A stretch of 64,000 bases of DNA from Portulaca oleracea (lineage: Eukaryota; Streptophyta; Magnoliopsida; Caryophyllales; Portulacaceae): assembly GCA_029582165.1 (NCBI GenBank), contig CM055874.1, positions 1,438,114 to 1,502,113 of the forward strand, written 5' to 3'. Both the position numbers and the translations under genes were made by a program. A model generated the notes under the pieces. The model did not search any database and was not told where the DNA came from. It saw nothing but the letters and a program-made list of their open reading frames with translations. Shown one piece after another: positions 58,101 through 64,000 of this stretch; position 1 is the stretch's first letter; every line of letters starts with the position of its first letter.

Positions 58101-60238
58101 ACAAACGTTTATAGAGAGACTGATTCCGACATATTCGAAGAGAAGAACATAGGAGAAGCTTGTTAGGATTAGAAGCCACAATGCATGATGACTTTATATT
58201 TCGACATTAGTACGCATAAGCGCCGATTGTCTAACATTCTAAATTTGAATAATTAATGTTCATAGGGTGATACTACTGTTAAAATATAAAATCGAATGTA
58301 TTATTGTTTAACACTAACGACAACAACGATAATCTCCCATAATATATTGTCGTTCATAACGTTAACTGTCCAACTTTCTAAATTTTAATATATTAACTTC
58401 CAAAAACTATATAAACAAGTTGGAGCAACACTTACTGGAATCCTTTCATGTCATCCGGTGCACCAAGTGGTGACTCTGAAGGTGTACTCCTTTCAGGCCC
58501 TAATCAACAATGTTAAATAAACAATGTTATGGTTTTATCTTGGGTGAAGATGTCATACAAAAATGTACTATATGTTAAGATAACAACATAACACTTTTCA
58601 AAAACATTAACATCATTTGTCTCACAATAATATTTTGTTAGATTGAAATAACCATAACAACTATAGACCTAACAAACAAGTCACTCTTTGGTCAGACATT
58701 TTTGAATCGACTAAATTCAGTTTGTTTTGAGTTTGGCTGGTTTTAAAAGAGAAAATGTGTTTAAAGTTTCGATTTTGAATCCACTTTAGATTAGTTGTTT
58801 CAGGTGTTGGATTAGTTTTTAAAACAGTTTTATTCTTTGATTTTCAAATGTTTTTTTTATATCTCATTATCAGTTTCTTCATGCTCTCAAAATTTCCAAT
58901 GCATGATAGAAAGATTGTCAGTATCTGGATCCTCTCAGACCTTGTTTTAACAGGACTATACTGGAGTTTCTATTGTTGTTGTTGTTGTTGTTGGGTGTTA
59001 GACCTAGTATGAGTCTGATTGGTTTGAGTCAGATTTCAAGTCAAGTTTCGAATGTCGAACATGAAAATATAAATTCAATATAAGCATCAAATGATCAATA
59101 ATGAAAATGAAAAAAGAATAAAATATTTATAACCTCTTCTGGTTTGAAGGGGAGAATTGGGAGCACTTGATGGTTGCATGAGAACTTGGCTACGTAGTGG
59201 AGAAGCTGTTGGGGCTGCTCGTGAAGCTGATCTCATGGATGCCATTTTGCCTCCTTTTGAAATTATGTAGACAGTACAAAAATCCGGTGCCATTTTTGAG
59301 ATTAATGCTGGATTATCCACCTTGCTAAATCTACTACTTGTGTATCAACAAAAACAAAGAAAATTTCCAAAAATTAATTAATTTTTTTCTTGCTTAATAT
59401 TAGAGTGTGAAAAATATATAAAGTAAGCCTTTTATTTGGGTGATATGTTTCACGCTTCGATAATAATAATAATAATAACAATAATAATAATAATAATAAT
59501 AAAAGAAAAAAACTTACGTTAAAAAGGAACCTTTGGATGCAGCACCCATGACTAAGACTTCAATAGCAGAAGTTGTGACAAACTCTATTAGTGCCTTTGG
59601 GACTTCTGTATCTTCAACCATTACATCTCGACATTGTATCTGTTAATTAACAAATTTCTTGCAAATTAAACAGAAATTAAGAGGTTTAACAACAACGATG
59701 ATGATGAAGATATGAATTTGATGACAAAAGTGATGAATTAAATATGAATGCAGTTGTTTTATTTGCATATATGTGTCATTTTAAGTGCATAAATACCTAC
59801 ATCTTTGCGTGTGCAGAAACAACGGAAAGGGAGAAATAAATTATCCTTTGCTTGTTGATCCGTTTGCTTGTCTACAAAAACATAAAGGTAACATATGCAA
59901 TGGGTAAAGATACATATTAGAAATAAGTTGTTTTCCCAATTGCTCTACGCCTCTACTATAAAGTAATATAATGTCACAATTTTAAAAACATGTTTTATCT
60001 GATTAACTTAACAAGATATAACAACAAAAAACAAACTTAACAATACGTATATAGATACCGAGAAACTACCTTGATTTTTAAGTTTTACATGAACAAGTAC
60101 GACGGTTTGACCTTTTTGAAGAATGTTATCGATGGCCCATTTGAGGGCTACTTGACTTCCTTTATCTTTGTCTATGGCAACGGCTACCAATTGATGTTTG
60201 GAATCTCTTTTTTCAGAATTGTCTCTTGAAAGCCACAT
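55190..60238 (-). CDS. Receptor-like cytoplasmic kinase with N-terminal universal stress protein domain
   Basis: Ten exons in transcript order: 60238-60070, 59871-59801, 59639-59518, 59333-59134, 58499-58436, 57931-57595, 57356-57255, 56904-56524, 56414-55638, 55246-55190; 2280 nt, 759 residues, all in frame. The USP (adenine nucleotide alpha hydrolase) domain spans about 17-165: [52 protein letters not shown] Ser-rich linker and a coiled coil ([20 protein letters not shown]) precede the kinase: GEGGYG at 446-451, Lys466, HRD at 559-561, DVG at 579-581 and [14 protein letters not shown] instead of DFG is, as I recall, usual in this USP/U-box kinase group. There is no U-box; the tail ends VKSGGSVH. 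Resembles At4g31230/At2g24370-type proteins. Ligand and targets unknown. The exon 4 acceptor is a tandem TAGTAG. Confidence 0.93.
58020..58171 (-). mobile_element. 5'-truncated retroposon (SINE-like) with 15-bp target duplication
   Basis: The perfect 15-mer GAAGCCACAATGCAT flanks the insert at 58005-58019 and 58172-58186. On the minus strand the insert reads GGGGGCAAGACTGCCTACAT, then CACGCTCAAACGTGTTACCT, and ends in a GTT repeat. That 3' end and tail are like Au-type plant SINEs. No pol III boxes remain, so it is 5'-truncated or the 3' end of a LINE. It lies in intron 5 of the kinase gene, in the same orientation. Confidence 0.85.
59462..59501. repeat. AAT microsatellite near kinase exon 3 donor
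   Basis: About 13 AAT units with one interruption (AAC), inside intron 3 and within about 20 bases of the exon 3 donor at 59517. Confidence 0.8.
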
Positions 60239-61593
60239 CTTTAAATCCGAAAAAAATGAAAAATAGACACAAAAAAAAGAAAGAAAAAAATTAACTTGCC
60301 CTCCCCTAGACAATATCCAAAGGAAGCCTAAGAAAATCCCCTCTCCCTTGTTTTGTTTTATTGCATCATCATCATCTCTTCCTTTTTTCAATGCTATTAG
60401 GAAAATAATACAATCTCGACGGCTAAATTTCACTTTGTTTCAAACTTTTTGTTTTGACATCCATATTTACCCTAATTTTAAGAGCGGCAAAGAAATGTCG
60501 CTCTAATTGTTTTCCCCCCTTCCCTGTGCTTGAAATTTTTTCTTCTTCTTTACAATAACAAGAGCTACCAAATTATATTAATCCCTTAGAATATGCCGAT
60601 TTTATTTCATGTCCACAAATGATAAAAATACCAGCTACTCCTCTTTTCTGTAATAAGTGCATATAAGACGTGTGTGCTTATTTCTTATGATAAGAATAGA
60701 TAAAATCATTATTTAGAGACAAAGTATTTTACTAATAATAGTTAATGATTATAAGAAAATCTTCCTTATTACAATGGAAGTGTGAGGATATCAATGTGTC
60801 ATGTGTAGTAATTTGAATGTCTATATAATTTTCAAAAATAATGATTATTGACATGTATTTAATAATACAATTAACCTTAATATGACTCCATTCCATATGA
60901 TAAAACATTGGCACTAAAATGTGATATAACATTTTAATGCAAAAAATTTTGAAAATTTCGAAAAAACACCCAATCTCACAATTAAAGAATGATGTTAACA
61001 CTACAAATGGTCCATACAACAATGATTTTAATACAATTTTTTTTATCATTAATATATTTTCTTATTTTTTAATAATTAATTTGGTTTTCTATTAGCAATT
61101 AAATTTAATAACCCTAATTGATTATATTTTTACTTCTTATTTTAAAGTACTAATCTAATAATGACAAAGATAATGACCAAAGGTATGTCAAATTTATGAG
61201 TAAATTGAGTTGGATAATTTTTTTTAATCTAAATGTATCAAAATTTATCAAAAATTATCCAAGTTAAAAAACAAAAAAAATTTAATTTTGACGTATTAAG
61301 CTAAATTTGACAAAATTTACCAAAATTTTTAAAAATTAACAGAAGTAACCAAAATTTTTGCCATAAAAAAAAACTTTCTCCTAATTACTTTTGACCCATA
61401 ATTTGACTCACCCTAATTTTAATAATTCAAAGAATCTATTTTTATTGACACACATATATGCACATGGATGAGAAAAAAAGGGTAAAGACACTCTTCAAGT
61501 TTTCTTGTAAAAACCCTCTCTAAAACCCAAAACCCTGCAGTCTCTTCTCCCTCCATCACTGAATCTCGAGCGGAAAAAACCCCGAAAACCCTG
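60239..61593. promoter_or_regulatory. Divergent intergenic region between the kinase and the ERA GTPase
   Basis: 60239-60480 is likely the kinase leader and promoter (read on minus); 61480-61593 is the GTPase leader with CT-rich sequence. The middle is AT-rich with one MITE at 61181-61413. No other gene seen. Confidence 0.45.
61181..61413. mobile_element. GTCAAATTTAT-family Tourist-like MITE
   Basis: Left end AGGTATGTCAAATTTATGAG; the reverse complement of the right end is GGGTGAGTCAAATTATGGGT. TAA follows on the right and CAA precedes on the left, a near-match to a TAA duplication. The interior shares TTACCAAAATTTTT words with 28224-28431. Confidence 0.65.
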
Positions 61594-64000
61594 ATGAAAT
61601 CTCTTCAACTTCTTCGCAATCTACACTCCATCCCACTTCAAACCCAGAAACCCCAATTCAATCCCTCTTTTCTCTCTCGATTTCTCTCTTCACAAACCCT
61701 ATTAGACGGCTCCTCAACACCCACCACTTCTTCTTCTTCTTCCTCCGACGACAATGAAGCAGAGATCGAAACTCCAGATTTCGACAGTTCTCATTTTGCC
61801 CTCCCACTTGAAAACCCTAATTTGAGCGAGGTGGGTCCCACTTGGGATGAGAAGTACAGGGAGAGGGTCAAGAAGAAGGTGTTTGGGGAAGAACCCAGAA
61901 AAGGGAAGTTGAAGGAATTGAAGGAAGAGAAGGTTAGAGAAGAGGAATTGAAGAAAAGGGCACTTGCTAGGGCACTTCTTCAGGCTGCACTTGAAAACCC
62001 TGATGATGAGGAGGAAGAAGAAGATGAAGATTTGGTGGTGAGTGTTGAGGATCAGAAGTCTTTGTCTGTTGGGATTATTGGAGCTCCGAATGCTGGGAAA
62101 TCAGCGCTGACTAATAACATGGTTAGTTCTTTGCGATTTGGGTGGTTTTTTTTTTTTTTTTTTTTTTAATGCTTTGATGTGTGTTTTTGAGTTGGGGTTT
62201 TCAGGGTTTGTTGGGATTGGTTGATTAGAGGTTAGGATTGAGGAAAGTTGAAATGGGTGTGGTGTGTTTGAAAGGTTGAGACTTTTGTGTTAGTATTGTT
62301 TTGGGTGCTTGTTTTTGATGTTTTGGTGTGCATTTTGAGTTGCTTTTTTCAGGAATTTGTTGTGATTGGGTAATTAGAGGGTAGAATTGAGAGAAAGGTG
62401 AAATGGGTGTGGCATAATGTGATTTGTATGTCTGAAAGGTTGAGACTTTTCTGTTGCTATTGTCCGTTTTTTTGGTAGCATTGCTTGATAATCTGAGAAG
62501 TAGGGTGTTGTAACAAGAAACTCGGAATTACAGTACCTTGAAAGTCAATAAATTTATGTTGTGTTTGATTTCAACTTAGAAAGGAGTGAATATGGATAAT
62601 GATATGGACTATCGGCTTCAAATGTTTGATTCCTTTGACAAGAATGTTAGAGAGGTGATTTTTACTATATCTGAGTAGAGCATTCTGTTTAAATGTCTTT
62701 TGATGCAAGTAAAATGTGGATGCTATTGCATTTGATGTAATCTATAATCTTTGGCATTATTCTCGTGATCAATTTGATATCTTGAGATTATACGTTGCTG
62801 TTCTCATTTCAGTTCTGCATTCGTTGCAGGTTGGGACTAAAGTTTCAGCTGTGTCACGAAAGACGAATACAACCACCCACGAAGTTCTGGGCGTGATGAC
62901 AAAAGGAGACACACAGATAGTATGTCTGCCCTTTTTGTTAAGTTTTTAAAGGTTTATTGCTTTACTGTCTACTGCTTGAGATCGGGGTCATACTTCAAGA
63001 ATCCATTGCTTTATTCCGAGTGTTGTGTAACTTGTCAAAGAAATTCGTGAATTGTTTATTTCATATTTTTATAGGGTATTGTTTTCAGTACAGGGTACTG
63101 ACATCCTATACAGTGTTTCTTTGACACACCAGGGTTGATGCTAAAGAAAACCGGGTTTCCATCAAGGGATACCAGAGCTCGGATCGAGTCAGCCTGGAGC
63201 TCAATTAACTTATATGATGTGCTTATAGTCATATTTGATGTTCATCGACATCTAACGAGGTCTGTTTTCTGTTGTCTTTGTTACTAGGTCTAATGTAGAT
63301 TTTGGGAACTCCATGTGCTCAACTATACATACATTTTTATTTCATATGTTATCTAGGGGTGGCAATATTATTCCTCTCACTTGACCTAATGTACCAAACA
63401 AGTAATTTTGTTTTGTTATCCCATGTGTAATGCCACAGTGCTTTCAAATTTGATGTCATCTCTTGATAGTTGAATTGTTCTTGTAATCTTGAGCTTGCAT
63501 TTGTCTCTTCGCGATTTTCTTTCTCAGTTTTGAATATGAACTCGTCTCTTTATTAATCCAATAAGTGCTACTTTATGTACACATTTTGCAGATTATAGTT
63601 CTTTTTACTTGAGTTGACCCAAAACATGCTTATTGTATGTTTCATTGACCCTTCAAATGGCTTGAATTCAGGCCCGATTCTAGGGTTGTAAGGTTAATTG
63701 AACGCATGGGATCAGAACCAAACTCGAAACAGAAGCGAATCCTCTGTATAAATAAGGTTGACTTGGTTGAGAAGAAGAAAGATTTGCTGAAAGTTTCAGA
63801 GCAATTTCAAAATCTACCAGGATACGAAAGGTACATTTTTCTTCTTCTTTTTGGGATAAGATATGAAAGTTAGTGTATATGTTCATTTTCGTCCTCTATG
63901 ATAAACTGATGGTTACTTGCTTTACATCTGCTTTTTTCATTCAGGTATTTTATGATCTCCGGGCTGAAGGGTTCCGGAGTGAAGGATTTGACTGCATATT
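61594..64000 (+). CDS. Organellar ERA-like GTPase (ERG), 5' part
   Basis: Exons read: 61594-62121, 62830-62919, 63114-63259, 63672-63830 and 63945 to the window end; all junctions in frame. The N-terminus MKSLQLLRNLHSIPLQTQ is basic and Ser/Leu-rich, fitting a mitochondrial presequence. An acidic stretch (about 137-147) precedes the G domain: G1 GAPNAGKS at 163-170, G2 TTTHEVLG, G3 FFDTPG, G4 NKVD, and ISGLKGSGV at G5. The C-terminal KH RNA-binding domain of ERA proteins would lie beyond the window. ERA GTPases bind the small-subunit rRNA 3' end and are needed for ribosome assembly; plant ERG is mitochondrial and required for seed development. Truncated only by the window edge. Mitochondrial rather than plastid targeting is inferred from homology with plant ERG. 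Confidence 0.94.

Noticed and set aside
60239..60433. N-terminal extension of the kinase from an upstream Met
   Set aside because: The added residues are low-complexity and unlike the family; MWLSRDN directly before the USP domain fits better.
1..64000. CRISPR arrays, bacterial operons, rRNA or intact tRNA genes
   Set aside because: None seen. The intron structure and gene content are those of a plant nuclear chromosome.

Overview
The window is nuclear DNA of a dicot plant. Coding islands rich in GT-AG introns sit in AT-rich sequence full of small inverted-repeat transposons, and every conserved protein has a clear plant-type family match. I cannot name the species from sequence alone. All exon coordinates were read by eye: I matched reading frames, splice signals and family conservation across every junction, and each model keeps one continuous frame.

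Layout. 1-7500 is repeat-rich, gene-poor DNA. It holds a Mutator-like foldback element (669-1208, 9-bp target duplication), a hAT-like element (3559-3994, 8-bp duplication), degenerate Stowaway and Harbinger MITEs, a long ATT/AAT palindrome, and a small secreted-peptide gene of the PIP type at 1637-1862 whose frame is broken. 7566-11689 (+) encodes a GPI-anchored GH17 beta-1,3-glucanase with an X8 domain. 12621-22088 (-) is a 14-exon DCAF1 gene, convergent with the glucanase. 23588-26439 (-) encodes an unrecognised, probably plastid, membrane protein. 27238-28431 holds an RNase H relic and a MITE. 29479-32367 (+) holds two adjacent genes of the PIF/Harbinger type, a Myb/SANT protein and a DDE nuclease; the nuclease has Lys where the third acidic residue is expected. 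33963-39878 (+) is a Nab2/ZC3H14-like plus RRM protein. 40704-44116 (-) is NC2-beta/Dr1. 46079-46669 (-) is an orphan single-exon membrane protein. 47100-49800 is another MITE cluster. 50384-53050 (-) is SF3A2, with a 155-bp tandem array in one intron. 55190-60238 (-) is a USP-domain receptor-like cytoplasmic kinase. 61594-64000 (+) is the 5' part of an organellar ERA-like GTPase that runs off the window.

Functionally this is mostly housekeeping: ubiquitin ligase substrate receptor, spliceosome U2 snRNP subunit, TBP repressor, RNA-binding protein, organelle ribosome-assembly GTPase. There is no operon-like logic. From memory, the GH17, DCAF1 and USP-kinase combination resembles the Arabidopsis At4g311xx-At4g312xx neighbourhood, which would be conserved microsynteny. 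The unusual material is in the accessory DNA: the damaged peptide gene, the possibly domesticated Harbinger pair sitting among Harbinger-type MITEs (three with TWA-type flanks), and several datable insertions with intact target duplications inside introns.
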